Origin: Mycobacterium sp. 852014-52450_SCH5900713
GTDB taxonomy: Bacteria; Actinomycetota; Actinomycetes; Mycobacteriales; Mycobacteriaceae
Length of the DNA stretch: 64,000 nt
Direction: 5' to 3'
Assembly (NCBI RefSeq): GCF_001667075.1
Contig: NZ_LZIL01000005.1
Location: 62,001 to 126,000, forward strand
The notes under the pieces were generated by a model. That model saw nothing but the letters and a program-made list of their open reading frames with translations, was not told the origin of the DNA and did no database searches. This document shows positions 33,356-41,428 of the stretch, in pieces (positions within the stretch are counted from its first letter, which is position 1; every line of letters begins with the position of its first letter). The position numbers were made by a program, and so were the translations under genes.

Positions 33356-34029
33356 AGTTCAACTCCCATCGCGGCCAGCTCGGCGCGGGCCTGTTCGGTG
33401 CGGGCGGTCTCGGTCAGCCGGGCTGGTGCCGGCGGGGCCGACTCGACCCAATCGAGGCGGCGTTCCAGTGCTAGGGCGGCCCGGTCAATCGTGTTGCGCA
33501 GCAGCTCGTTTAACCGCTCTGAGCGTGAGGGCAGGCCGCGCAGCGCCTCATGGTCCGGCGGCCATGCCCGGCTCAGCAGCTCGGCCAGCGGCTCAGTAGA
33601 GGGGGCGGCCATCGACACCAGCGCCGCCGCCCACGTGCCCGAAGTCAGCGCGTCGTCGGTGATCTCCGGCAGCGCCGGCCGCTGAGCCAGGTCGCACAGC
33701 GTCCGCACCGCTTTGCGTCGGCTGCTGGGCTCGCCGGCCAGGTGCTTCGTCTTCGCGAGGGCGTCGGTCTCGGCCAACCAGCCGACCACGGCCGACACCA
33801 GCTCATGCACCGCGTCGGCCAGCTCGATCACAGGAGGCCGGAAAGCAAGGGGCTGCGCGGCGTCGGCGACGCGGGCGGCCAACGGATCCGCGATCGCGGC
33901 GACCTCGGCGGCCAGGTCGAAATCGCCGTCATAAGCCAGGGGCATGCTCGCGCGCCGGCGGCGACGCTGTTCGATCTGGTCGACCGGGCGGGAATGCTTG
34001 TGGTCACGCATCGGGTGCCGTCCTTTCAT
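33352..34029 (-). CDS. Phage-type protein of unknown function
   Basis: A 225-aa mostly helical protein: basic N-terminus (RPVDQIEQRRRRRASM), Ala/Leu-rich helices, and a C-terminal heptad-like stretch (RLTETARTEQARAELAAMGVEL). Its position immediately upstream of, and overlapping by 4 bp, the putative structural gene suggests a scaffold, portal-associated or head-completion role. No family recognised. An internal start at 34011 is possible. Confidence 0.6.
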   Translation of the reverse strand: MKGRHPMRDHKHSRPVDQIEQRRRRRASMPLAYDGDFDLAAEVAAIADPLAARVADAAQPLAFRPPVIELADAVHELVSAVVGWLAETDALAKTKHLAGEPSSRRKAVRTLCDLAQRPALPEITDDALTSGTWAAALVSMAAPSTEPLAELLSRAWPPDHEALRGLPSRSERLNELLRNTIDRAALALERRLDWVESAPPAPARLTETARTEQARAELAAMGVEL

Positions 34030-34246
34030 CCGCGCTTGGAGGGTTTGGGAGGGGCCAGCTTCGCCGGCCGCTTGATCGGCTGCGGTGTCGCCGGCACACC
34101 GCCCTTTTGCGGCCGAACCGGCTGCCGCCGAGGGGTTGCGCCGCAGCGGCGACCGAGGGAGGGGCCGCGATCGCCCAAGCGCCGCCGCCGGCCACCGCGC
34201 CCACCAAAAGCGGGGCCATGTAAGCCGTTTGCAGAACGGGGATCAT
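34004..34246 (-). CDS. Small membrane-anchored protein
   Basis: An 80-aa product: MIPVLQTAYMAPLLVGAVAG begins a hydrophobic helix, followed by Ala-rich sequence and an Arg-rich tail. The evidence for translation is a strong ribosome site, GGAGGCGTG immediately before ATG 34246. It overlaps the next gene by 26 bp. Part of its coding sequence lies in a 36-bp direct repeat whose other copy is just upstream. Could be a holin-like or purely decayed frame. Confidence 0.4.
   Translation of the reverse strand: MIPVLQTAYMAPLLVGAVAGGGAWAIAAPPSVAAAAQPLGGSRFGRKRAVCRRHRSRSSGRRSWPLPNPPSADERTAPDA
34128..34163. repeat. 36-bp direct repeat, copy 1
   Basis: Begins CCGAGGGGTTGCGCCGCAGC; matches 34264-34299 with one mismatch. 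Lies inside the small membrane-protein gene. The pair, 136 bp apart, suggests a local duplication around its ribosome site. Confidence 0.75.
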
Positions 34247-34263
34247 CACGTCACGCCTCCTGG

Positions 34264-34299
34264 CCGAGGGGTTGCGCCGCAGCGGCGGCCGAGGGAGGG
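34264..34299. repeat. 36-bp direct repeat, copy 2
   Basis: Second copy of the 34128-34163 sequence, just upstream of the GGAGGCGTG ribosome site of the small gene. Confidence 0.75.
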
Positions 34300-34404
34300 C
34301 CGGCGAGCGAGGGGCTGCCCCGCTACGCCGCTGGCGCAGGGGTTTAAGCGCAGGGGACAGCCTCATACGGTCCCCTGCGCGGTCTGTGGCTTGCTGCGCG
34401 ACGA

Positions 34405-34647
34405 TCACGACGCCGCCTCCCGGTCGGCCAGCATCTGATCAACCACGGCATCGACGTGCTCGACCGTCATGCCGAACTCACGAACCAGGAACATGCGCAA
34501 CCGCCAAAAGCTCAGTGCGGCGTTGCATTCCTCGACACGCGGCCCGTCGGTCTCGCCACGGCTGGCCAGCACGCCCTTGCGGGCACGCCACGATTCCATC
34601 GGTCGGCTGCGCGGGTCAACGGTCAGTGAAGCGATTGAGCTAGTCAC
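34405..34647 (-). CDS. Small helical phage-type protein
   Basis: An 80-aa protein starting at GTG 34647 with AAGG just before it. The basic middle (MESWRARKGVLASRG) is followed by two amphipathic helices (ECNAALSFWRLRMFLV and VEHVDAVVDQMLADREAAS). Its place before the packaging operon suggests a phage accessory role. No family recognised. Confidence 0.5.
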   Translation of the reverse strand: MTSSIASLTVDPRSRPMESWRARKGVLASRGETDGPRVEECNAALSFWRLRMFLVREFGMTVEHVDAVVDQMLADREAAS

Positions 34648-34787
34648 GCCTTGAGCATGCACCAACGGCGTGCACTCGCTCGGTACGTGAGCGCGGCCGG
34701 TGAGTCGACAATGCCTAGCGGGGTCGGTGGTTTAACTAGTTACTTGCCAACGCTTTTCGGCCAGGTCAGCTGCGCCCGTACGCCGTG

Positions 34788-35168
34788 CTAAATCAATTCC
34801 AGGACCCCGCCGGAAACGAGGTGTTCGTAGAGACCGAACCAGCCAGACTGGCCGTTATCAAACTCCACTTTCGCATCGGTGTCGGTGACTTCTGAAACGA
34901 CGCCTTCCCAGCCCGACCGATTACGCACACGGTCGCCAACCTTGAGCCCCATGTCGAAGCCTTCCATCGTGATCTCGAAACCTTCTGCCCTGCCGTTCTC
35001 CACCCGCTGCTGCCAGGCAGTCCGTCGGCCGGAGGGAGCACTCGGATCATGAATCGAGATGAAGTAGACGCCGATTGACAGGAGGTGGAGCTGCGGGTCG
35101 CCCGTGAACGTCTGGACCATCCCGCCCGACTTGACGGTGATCGACTTCCGCTCAACAGGTTTAACCAT
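34788..35168 (-). CDS. Unknown protein with SH3-like C-terminal domain
   Basis: A 126-aa protein. The C-terminal half (LKVGDRVRNRSGWEGVVSEV, then DAKVEFDNGQSGWFG) has the pattern of a KOW/SH3-like barrel, often found in nucleic-acid or ribosome-associated proteins. The N-terminal half is beta-rich with ESITVKSGG-like strands. An overlapping frame (34793-35176) has shadow composition. It lies downstream of the resolvase gene on the same strand. Confidence 0.55.
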   Translation of the reverse strand: MVKPVERKSITVKSGGMVQTFTGDPQLHLLSIGVYFISIHDPSAPSGRRTAWQQRVENGRAEGFEITMEGFDMGLKVGDRVRNRSGWEGVVSEVTDTDAKVEFDNGQSGWFGLYEHLVSGGVLELI

Positions 35169-35204
35169 GCAGTCAAAGCTACGCCGATCTTGCGTCGGGC
35201 TCAG

Positions 35205-35807
35205 TCAGCTCGCCAGCGCGCGGTACAGCGTTGCGCGGCTGACGCCCAACGTCTCGGCGATCACCGGCACCGGCTCACCGCTGGCACGCAGCGCCTCGGC
35301 CTGTCTGATCTGAGCGGCAGTGAGCTTCGACGGCCGGCCGATGGGCATGTCGCGGGCCTTGCGCGCGGCGCGCGACGCTGCCCGGCGCTCACGTCCCAGC
35401 TCAAGCTCAAGCTCAGCCAGAGACGCGAGCACGCCGGCGACCATGCGGCCGGTCGCGTTTGACGTGTCGATGCCCTCGCGCAGTGACCGGAGGATGATCT
35501 GGCGCTCGCCAAGCTCGCGGATCGTGGTCATGACCTCGGCGGCGTTGCGGCCGAGCCGGTCGATACCGACGACCACGATGGTGTCGCCTGGCCGCGCGTA
35601 GTCGAGCACCGCAGCCAGACCGGGCCGCTGCTCGCGGGTCGACGTGCCGGTCAGCTTGTCGGAATAAATGCGTTGGGGGTCGACCTCGGCGGCGGTGAGC
35701 GCGTCGGCCTGCGCGTCGAGCGATTGGTGGCCGGTGCTGACACGGGCGTAGCCGAGCAGTGCGCCGGTCGGCGCGGGAGTGGATGCGGTGATGGCGGCGG
35801 CGGTCAT
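35205..35807 (-). CDS. Serine recombinase, resolvase/invertase type
   Basis: A 200-aa small serine recombinase. The catalytic Ser24 lies in GYARVSTGHQ, with GTSTREQRPGL and VVGIDRLGRN (arginines of the active site), a long E helix, and a C-terminal helix-turn-helix (AAQIRQAEALRASG, VSRATLYRAL). It is of the size that resolves or inverts DNA at paired sites, distinct from the element's tyrosine integrase. An 11-bp perfect inverted repeat begins 11 bp upstream of its start and is a candidate crossover or operator site. Confidence 0.9.
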   Translation of the reverse strand: MTAAAITASTPAPTGALLGYARVSTGHQSLDAQADALTAAEVDPQRIYSDKLTGTSTREQRPGLAAVLDYARPGDTIVVVGIDRLGRNAAEVMTTIRELGERQIILRSLREGIDTSNATGRMVAGVLASLAELELELGRERRAASRAARKARDMPIGRPSKLTAAQIRQAEALRASGEPVPVIAETLGVSRATLYRALAS

Positions 35808-35818
35808 GCCGCAAGCCT

Positions 35819-35868
35819 ATCTCAAAAGTCTGTATGCCGCTATTTCGATACGCGACAACTTTTGAGAT
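35819..35868. promoter_or_regulatory. Candidate res site: 11-bp inverted repeat
   Basis: ATCTCAAAAGT (35819-35829) and ACTTTTGAGAT (35858-35868) are perfect inverted copies 28 bp apart, just upstream of the resolvase gene. A further half-like ATTTGAGAC lies near 35929-35937. The surroundings are more AT-rich than the rest of the element. Paired sites beside a serine recombinase gene are usual for res or inversion sites. Confidence 0.6.
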
Positions 35869-36017
35869 TCACGACCTCGGTATTGCTGTGCTGTCGGGTA
35901 CGTCGCTCACTCCGTCTTAAAACTAAAGATTTGAGACGAGTAGCAATGGTAAACCGCTTACAACTTTCTGCGTAGCTGCGATGATTGCCTGCATCGGCTC
36001 TTCAGGAGGGGAAAGTC

Positions 36018-36134
36018 ATGGGATCCAGGCAACTAACTTGCACCAGGTGCGGCGCACACCACACAGGTACGTGGAGCGCGACGCTTTGTCCCGACTGCGC
36101 GAAGAAATCAGGACAGTCCAAACCCGACAACTAA
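36018..36134 (+). CDS. 38-aa zinc-ribbon micro-protein
   Basis: An ORF of 38 codons reading from ATG 36018 to TAA 36132-36134, with an excellent AGGAGGGG ribosome site 7 bp upstream. The product has CTRC at 8-11 and CPDC at 24-27, a CxxC-12-CxxC zinc ribbon, with HH between and a basic/polar tail. It is the only + strand gene between the resolvase and the packaging-side genes and is probably a small DNA-, RNA- or protein-binding factor. No name can be given. Confidence 0.65.
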   Translation: MGSRQLTCTRCGAHHTGTWSATLCPDCAKKSGQSKPDN

Positions 36135-36202
36135 GCACGACCTGGGACGCCTTCGACGAGTCGCTGTATGACCGCCGACGCCAAGACGACACGGCAATGC
36201 CT

Positions 36203-36748
36203 TCAGCATTCGCGCAGGCCGTTGTCGGTCGGCAGCTCACGGCCGCGCGCGATGATGTGCCGGCGGGGGATGCGGCGGCCATCAGGCAGCTCGACCATTG
36301 GCGATGCGTTGGTGTCGGCGGCCGGCGGATCGGCTACCGGGCCGGTCTCCGCGCCAGGTGGCGTCACGACACCGACGACAGCGGTGCTGAGATCGCTTTC
36401 CGCTAGGTCGATTTCGGGGCTGCGCGGCCTACTCGCGGCCGAAGTGCCGGCCGGCGGGTCAATGGGTGGCTGCGGGCTGCTGATCGGCTCTTCGGCCCGT
36501 GAACTTGCAACGGCCAACCACTCGCTCAGCTCATCGGCCGACAGGCCACCGACGGCGAGCACCTGGCGTGCGACGTCGATGTGCAACGGCCACAGCGGAT
36601 CATCGTCGCCGACAACAGTGCCGAACAGTGCCTTGCACTCGTCGGCAACGGCCTGGTTTAACTGCGTTGGGTCAAGCCGACTTTCGGCCACGTCCTCGGC
36701 CACTGACATCGCGGCGTCGATGACATCGCGTTTGGTTAGTGCGCTCAC
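36203..36748 (-). CDS. Hypothetical element protein
   Basis: A 181-aa acidic protein: helical N-terminal half (RDVIDAAMSVAEDVAESRL, then LNQAVADECKALFG and SADELSEWLAVASS), then a Pro/Ala-rich linker and a short end (VELPDGRRIPRRHI). Its ATG overlaps the upstream HTH gene stop by 4 bp (ATGA), so it is made together with the small-terminase-like protein. No family recognised; it may be a partner of packaging or replication. Confidence 0.6.
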   Translation of the reverse strand: MSALTKRDVIDAAMSVAEDVAESRLDPTQLNQAVADECKALFGTVVGDDDPLWPLHIDVARQVLAVGGLSADELSEWLAVASSRAEEPISSPQPPIDPPAGTSAASRPRSPEIDLAESDLSTAVVGVVTPPGAETGPVADPPAADTNASPMVELPDGRRIPRRHIIARGRELPTDNGLREC

Positions 36749-37215
36749 TGCTCGATCTCTTTCGTCGTAGGCATCTCGACCACTTCGGCGTCGACCACCG
36801 CCCGCAACCGTTCGCGGGTGTCAGCGATGATCGCGGCCGGCGTCTGAGTCACGTTGACGTTGACGGTCTCCGGTTCGTACAGCCCGTCAAGCTTGGCTAG
36901 CTCGGCCTCGTTGCGGATGATCTCGCGGTTGAGGGTCACCAGCGTGTCGTCGTCGCCAGCCCGGTACGCCGCCGTGAACCGCTGGGTCAGCGCGCGGGTG
37001 CGCGTCTGGATGGCGAACTTGTGAGCCTCGAATGAGGTAATCGCCGGTTCGCGCCGCAGCCGCTCGACGTGACGGTTGACGGCGGTCTGCGCTGCGCCGA
37101 TAGAGCGGTAGCCGAGACGGTCGCAGACCTCGCGCCAGGAGTGCCGGCTGGCGCGGAGCTGGAATGCCTCTGCGGCGCGTTCGCGGCTCGCGTACCTCGA
37201 CATTGTTGGTGCCAT
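36745..37215 (-). CDS. HTH protein, small-terminase-like
   Basis: About 156 aa. The N-terminal part (RYASRERAAEAFQLRASRHS, then WREVCDRLGYRSIGAAQTAV) is a helix-turn-helix as in many small terminase subunits or transposase-like DNA binders. A long helix with AYRAGDDDTLVTLNREIIRN follows, and a C-terminal tail. ATG 37203 is an alternative start. It lies between the iteron region and the packaging genes on the packaging strand, so recognition of a packaging site is plausible. Inference only. Confidence 0.6.
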   Translation of the reverse strand: MAPTMSRYASRERAAEAFQLRASRHSWREVCDRLGYRSIGAAQTAVNRHVERLRREPAITSFEAHKFAIQTRTRALTQRFTAAYRAGDDDTLVTLNREIIRNEAELAKLDGLYEPETVNVNVTQTPAAIIADTRERLRAVVDAEVVEMPTTKEIEQ

Positions 37216-37479
37216 ACCGCATTCGTACCGCATTAGGGTGCAACGGTTTCGGAGCCGCGTCGGGTGGCGGGCGGGCGCGGGGTTGGTCGGGTGTCGACAG
37301 GTCACAACACCGACACAGGTCGGCAATGTGCTTGCACCGGAGGCGGTTTGGGCTCGGCAGGCGTATCCACAGCCCTCTATCCGATCGGGTGTCCGCTGAT
37401 GGTCGGCGGGTGGGCTGTGCGTCGGGCGACGCGGCCCGCAGACACCGCCCTACCAATCCGCCGGCGGAGGCGGGCGGTC

Positions 37480-37830
37480 AATTTCGTTGGGTCGGTTCCC
37501 TACCCCCGTTCCCCCTATAAATAGGGGGGAGAACAACGTGGGTATGGGTGGGCGTGAAGTGGGTCGCCCCTTGGGTACGGGTGGGTATTCGCAGGTCAGG
37601 CCGGGTGGGTACGCGGTTGGGTATGGGTGGGTACTCCCCTGCCCGATGGGTACCCGTACCCACCGCGTACCCACCCTGACCCGCTCGACTGAAAAACTCC
37701 TTGACCTGCGCGTTCGCGCCGGAAGGGTCGGGGCGTACCCAACTTGGACGCCCGTCAGGGTGGGTATGCCTTGGGTACGGATGGGTATTCGCAGCTCAGA
37801 GCATGTTTCCGGCCCGTGTCGTTGGGTCAC
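37480..37830. other. GGGTA iteron region, candidate replication origin
   Basis: This gene-poor region holds many GGGTA(C/T) and inverted TACCC units, e.g. TGGGTACGGGTGGGTATTCG at 37571-37590 and a near-identical copy exactly 200 bp on (29 of 31 bases over 37569-37599 and 37769-37799). At 37511-37528 is a perfect CCCCCTAT-AA-ATAGGGGG palindrome. It borders the helicase-type gene. Iterons plus a palindrome beside a replication gene fit an origin, though packaging or operator roles are possible. Confidence 0.6.
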
Positions 37831-39827
37831 GGGGCCGGCGAGGAGGTGCCGCCGTCGCCTTCGGTCAGCGCGTTCATGGCGGTGGGGTCCGGCGCTGGAT
37901 AGGCGTCCGGTTCGTGGTAGGTGTGCCCGAGCGGATCACGCCGCGCAACGATCAGCTTGCCGTGGTCGCATAGCAGCTTGATCGCGGCCTCGGCGGTGTT
38001 GAAGCTGCATACCCGTCGCACCTTGCGGGGCTTGCCGCTGGCGGTGGGCTCCTCGCGGATGACCTCGGCGGCGGCCTTGGCCAGCCGCGTCTGGGTCAGT
38101 CCCTCGCCCGGGATGCAATGCTCCTGGGCCAGTTCGTATATCGCCTTGACGTGCGCCGCCCCCTTGCCGGTCCACTTCTCCATCGGCAGGTCGGGGTCGA
38201 ACTCGCCGGCGTGCGGATCAGCGCCAGGCGCGAGCACCAGGGACTCACCGCCGGCGGGCAGCGTGACCTTGACCGCGCTCAGCGGGTAAGGCCCTTCGAC
38301 CGCTTCGTCTTTCATCTTGCCGACCTCGATCGTCACGGCCATCGCGGTCGGATCATCACGTAGCGCGATCAGTTGAACGTCAACCGCGTTCAGCCACGCC
38401 ACCGAGCCGCGCGCGTTGCGCGGATCGGCCTTGGTGGTGTGGTGCAGCACCAGCACCGCCGCGCCCGTGCGGCGCATAAGTGCGTCGATCCGCGCGACGG
38501 CCCGCCCCTGGTCGGTGGCCGAGTTCTCTTCCAGTCCAACGGTGCAGCGCGCCTGGGTATCGAACACCACCAGCGCCGCGCCGGTCTCCATCACCTTCGC
38601 GGTCACGTCATCCATGTCGCGCTGCGAGCCGAGCTGCGCCGCGCCTTCCAACACGGTCAGGTTGGCGAGCGCGCGCCGGCGGTCGATGCCGCGCTGCTGG
38701 CACCAGGCCCGCACCCGCTTGGATACCCCGCGAACACCCTCGCCGACGACGTAGATCACCGGCACCGGCGCGCTGACGCCGAAGCGGGCCGATCCGACGA
38801 ACGGAGTGCCGGTCGCCAGCGACAGCGCCATGTCCAGAGCGACAAAGCTCTTGAGCGACTGAGACATACCGATCAAATGCGCCAGCGACGCGGCGGGCAA
38901 CAGCTTGCCCACCAGCCACTCGGTGCCAGGCAGGTTGTCCAGCTCATCGAGGGTGCGCCACCGCTTGCCCACTGGCTCGCGGGCGGTGGCACCGCCGGCC
39001 TTGTGCAGTGCCCGCGCGTCGGCCAGCTCCGCCCACGCCGCGCTGTGGTCCTCGGCGCTCGCCGCCGTCAGCGCCTTGATTGTCTCGACCGGCATGCCCG
39101 GCGCTAGCTTGACCAGCTCGCCGGCGGTCACCAGGTAGTTGTGCTCCTCGCGGCGCAGCTTGCGGGCGGCGTTGCCCATGTTCCAGGTGTCGCGGTTGTG
39201 CCGCTCGATCATCTGCCGGGCGGCATCGGCGAACTCTGGTCCGCAGCCGCGTTCGACCTCGGCCAGGCTGTAAGCGGTGTGCGCCGCGACGCTGACCTTT
39301 TTGAGCCGCTGCTGCTCCTGGCCGCGCTCGCGCCGGCGGGCGTCGGCCTGTTCGGTCAGCGCCGCCAGCGCGGCCTCGGGGTCGGCGATGTCATACAACA
39401 CCGACTCGCCGACGAACTCGGCGACTTCGACGCGAGTGACGCCTTCCAGCTCGGGGCAGATCGCCACCGCGAGGCCCGGCGGGATCGCGTCCAGCTCCTC
39501 AAAGCGAGTGCCTTCGCGTTCGGTGATTGCGCTGGGGGCGACGATGGCGACGCCATAGCGGCGTCCGAACCGCCGCAAGGCCTCCCACTGCGTCGGAGAC
39601 AGGTACGGGGCGATCTCATCGCCAGGCTCCGCGCCCAGCCGGTCGGCGACCATGAGAACCGGGATCGCCGGCGCGGGGTCACTCCTGCCCGACTCGTCAG
39701 TCAGGATCTCGCGCACGGTGCTGGTGTCGTCCAATCCGTCGCTAAACGGGTCGCGCCCGTTGCGGCCGTTGACGCTCAGTGATCCGGCGCGGTTGCCGAC
39801 CTTAGAGGTATTCTGCCTGTGGGTCAC
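37827..39827 (-). CDS. RecA-fold AAA helicase/primase-type replication protein
   Basis: A 666-aa protein. The N-terminal 300 residues have mixed domains with Arg-rich helices. The RecA-like core (AAA_25/RepA type) has a P-loop IGMSQSLKSF near 318, a Walker B VVFDTQARC and LVLHHTTK. The C-terminal winged-helix-like end (LTQTRLAKAAAEVI, then FNTAEAAIKLLCDHG) may bind DNA. GTG 39827 is chosen because AGGAAA lies 6 bp upstream; a longer TTG form would overlap the excisionase gene. It probably unwinds the element at the adjacent iteron region after excision. Confidence 0.8.
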   Translation of the reverse strand: MTHRQNTSKVGNRAGSLSVNGRNGRDPFSDGLDDTSTVREILTDESGRSDPAPAIPVLMVADRLGAEPGDEIAPYLSPTQWEALRRFGRRYGVAIVAPSAITEREGTRFEELDAIPPGLAVAICPELEGVTRVEVAEFVGESVLYDIADPEAALAALTEQADARRRERGQEQQRLKKVSVAAHTAYSLAEVERGCGPEFADAARQMIERHNRDTWNMGNAARKLRREEHNYLVTAGELVKLAPGMPVETIKALTAASAEDHSAAWAELADARALHKAGGATAREPVGKRWRTLDELDNLPGTEWLVGKLLPAASLAHLIGMSQSLKSFVALDMALSLATGTPFVGSARFGVSAPVPVIYVVGEGVRGVSKRVRAWCQQRGIDRRRALANLTVLEGAAQLGSQRDMDDVTAKVMETGAALVVFDTQARCTVGLEENSATDQGRAVARIDALMRRTGAAVLVLHHTTKADPRNARGSVAWLNAVDVQLIALRDDPTAMAVTIEVGKMKDEAVEGPYPLSAVKVTLPAGGESLVLAPGADPHAGEFDPDLPMEKWTGKGAAHVKAIYELAQEHCIPGEGLTQTRLAKAAAEVIREEPTASGKPRKVRRVCSFNTAEAAIKLLCDHGKLIVARRDPLGHTYHEPDAYPAPDPTAMNALTEGDGGTSSPAP

Positions 39828-39906
39828 TGCTTTTCCTGTCGGGTGAGTAGGTGGTTCGGGGAGATGCCGCTCGGTCGAGGCCAAGTACCGGGCGGCGTCG
39901 CCGCCT

Positions 39907-40131
39907 CTAGGGTCTGTCAAGCTGTGCGGCAACGGATTCCGGCGTGACGCGGATCAGCAGCGCATCGACGTCGCTGGCCTTCACCCGTAGCTCCGAGGTC
40001 GGACTGGTCCGGTATCCCGGCAGCAGGCCCGCGACGATTCGTTGGCGAATTGTCCAACGGCTCACGCCGATCCGCTTGCCGGCCTCGGACAGGCCGATCA
40101 GCCGGTCGCCCTCGGTGGTCGTGGCGGTCAT
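39907..40131 (-). CDS. Excisionase-like HTH protein
   Basis: A 74-aa AlpA/Xis-type winged helix: LIGLSEAGKRIGVSRWTIRQ, then RIVAGLLPGYRTSP and VKASDVDALLI. The family binds att or operator DNA, directing excision or repression. It precedes the replication gene on the same strand, an early-operon position. A second, similar protein is encoded at 40545-40766. Confidence 0.8.
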   Translation of the reverse strand: MTATTTEGDRLIGLSEAGKRIGVSRWTIRQRIVAGLLPGYRTSPTSELRVKASDVDALLIRVTPESVAAQLDRP

Positions 40132-40252
40132 GGTGTACCTCCTCTCAGGGGTGTCGTGGTGGTCGGTGCGGCTGGGGTGATCGGATCACATGGGGGTGCA
40201 CGCGCCGGCTGACCCGACTCGACAACGCCGACCTTGGTAGGCGTTGTCGCCG

Positions 40253-40540
40253 TTAGTGATTCGCGGCCGGCAGGCTTCGCGGCAAGCCGAGCACTGCCGG
40301 GTGGTGCGGCGGTGGATCGCGGTCGACCACGGTGTGCACTCCGCCGCAGCGCGGCCCGCATGGAGCCAGCTCAGCCTCGGCCTGGCGCGCCTCTTCGCGG
40401 CTATCCCAGTACGTCGCGGCGCCTCGGCCCTCGGGGTCATGGCAGATCAGCGCGTACCTGCCAAGGGACCGACCGCCGGCAGCCCGCAGATGATCGGCTT
40501 CGTGGTGTCGCGGGCCGCCGGCGGTCTCGGTGGTGGTCAT
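40253..40540 (-). CDS. Hypothetical small protein
   Basis: A 95-aa protein starting at ATG 40540, 4 bp after the stop of the excisionase-like gene. It shows GRYALICHDPEGRGAATYWDS, then REEARQAEAELAPCGPRCGG with two close cysteines (CGPRC). The pattern resembles short actinophage proteins of unknown function. The 121 bp after it, up to the next excisionase gene, hold no gene I can support. Confidence 0.5.
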   Translation of the reverse strand: MTTTETAGGPRHHEADHLRAAGGRSLGRYALICHDPEGRGAATYWDSREEARQAEAELAPCGPRCGGVHTVVDRDPPPHHPAVLGLPRSLPAANH

Positions 40541-40544
40541 CGGC

Positions 40545-40766
40545 TCACTCGGAGCCGCCAAGCATCTTGAGCAGCGCCAGCGCGGGCACCCGTACCCGGC
40601 GGGAGCCGAGCTGAATCGTGGGCAGCCGGCCCTCGCGGGCCATCGAATAGCCGTATGCGCAACTGACGCCGAGGTAGCGCGCGGCCTGCTCGATGCTGAT
40701 AGTCGGTGGCCCGCTGCGCAATTCATCCAGCGTGGGCACGGTCTTGGTGGTAGCGGTTGACTCCAT
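40545..40766 (-). CDS. Excisionase/MerR-type HTH protein
   Basis: A 73-aa helix-turn-helix protein: TISIEQAARYLGVSCAYGYS, then MAREGRLPTIQLGSRRVRVP and ALLKMLG, the classical HTH_17 excisionase pattern. It is the first gene leftward from a 53-bp divergent promoter region shared with the rightward regulator gene, a layout like a lysogeny switch. Confidence 0.82.
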   Translation of the reverse strand: MESTATTKTVPTLDELRSGPPTISIEQAARYLGVSCAYGYSMAREGRLPTIQLGSRRVRVPALALLKMLGGSE

Positions 40767-40819
40767 TCCCCCAGAGTCGGTGTTTGTGCGGTGAATGTCC
40801 AGACTGTAGAGTCACCAAC

Positions 40820-41428
40820 ATGGTCAAACGAAGTGGTGACTCACCGCCAGACCCGCAGCGCGGCGACGTCGAGCGGGTCGACTACGCCGACCCCGACCCG
40901 CTTGCGGGCAAACGCTCCGGCCCGTTTCAACGGGTGCCGGAGCCTGACGAGCGCGTGGCAATTCGCCTGGTAGGACACCCGTTTACCTACGCCGTGCGGA
41001 TCTCGACCAGCCGGTCAGGCCCGCGCCTCACTGAGCTGACGATCACCGCCGATGACGGCGCGACGGTCGACTATGCGGTGGTGCGCGCAGTGCCGACGCG
41101 AAGATTGGCCTACAGCGCCGCGCAATGGATCGACCGCGCCGGCGGTCTGTTCGGATTCGTTGACGACATCGCCGAAACGCACAGCCAGCCAGACAACCCC
41201 GCCCCCAAGGTGTACGAAGCGGCCCAGATCGCCAATAACGCCATCGCGCTCGGCCTGCCGGTGCGCCCGACCGTGGCCGAAAAGCTCAACATCAGCAAGA
41301 CGACAGTTGACCGGCTACTCAAGAGAGCCCGCGCCGAGGGCTGGTTTAACGACGAGCCACTACCGAAACGACCACAACCACAGCAGCGCGACACCACCGC
41401 CACCACCGACCAGGAGACCGACCGATGA
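40820..41428 (+). CDS. DNA-binding regulator, first gene of integrase operon
   Basis: A 202-aa protein. The C-terminal portion has a helix-turn-helix (LPVRPTVAEKLNISKTTVDR, then LLKRARAEGWF). The N-terminal half is beta-rich with ELTITADDGATVDYAVVRAV. ATG 40820 is used because the frame upstream overlaps the divergent gene. It overlaps the integrase start by 4 bp (ATGA), so it is co-translated with it, and it faces the excisionase operon. It is likely the element's maintenance regulator or an integrase partner. Confidence 0.7.
   Translation: MVKRSGDSPPDPQRGDVERVDYADPDPLAGKRSGPFQRVPEPDERVAIRLVGHPFTYAVRISTSRSGPRLTELTITADDGATVDYAVVRAVPTRRLAYSAAQWIDRAGGLFGFVDDIAETHSQPDNPAPKVYEAAQIANNAIALGLPVRPTVAEKLNISKTTVDRLLKRARAEGWFNDEPLPKRPQPQQRDTTATTDQETDR

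Noticed and set aside
35981..36406. 141-codon + frame overlapping the zinc-ribbon gene
   Set aside because: Arg/Asp-rich shadow composition; the 38-codon frame has the ribosome site and cysteine pairs.
37450..37830. 126-codon minus frame starting with GTG that overlaps the helicase stop (GTGA)
   Set aside because: The overlap looks attractive, but the translation is Thr/Pro/Arg/Tyr repeats produced by the GGGTA iterons.
40234..40614. 126-codon + frame opposite the excisionase region
   Set aside because: Antisense to two small genes with better motifs; Arg/Pro-rich shadow.
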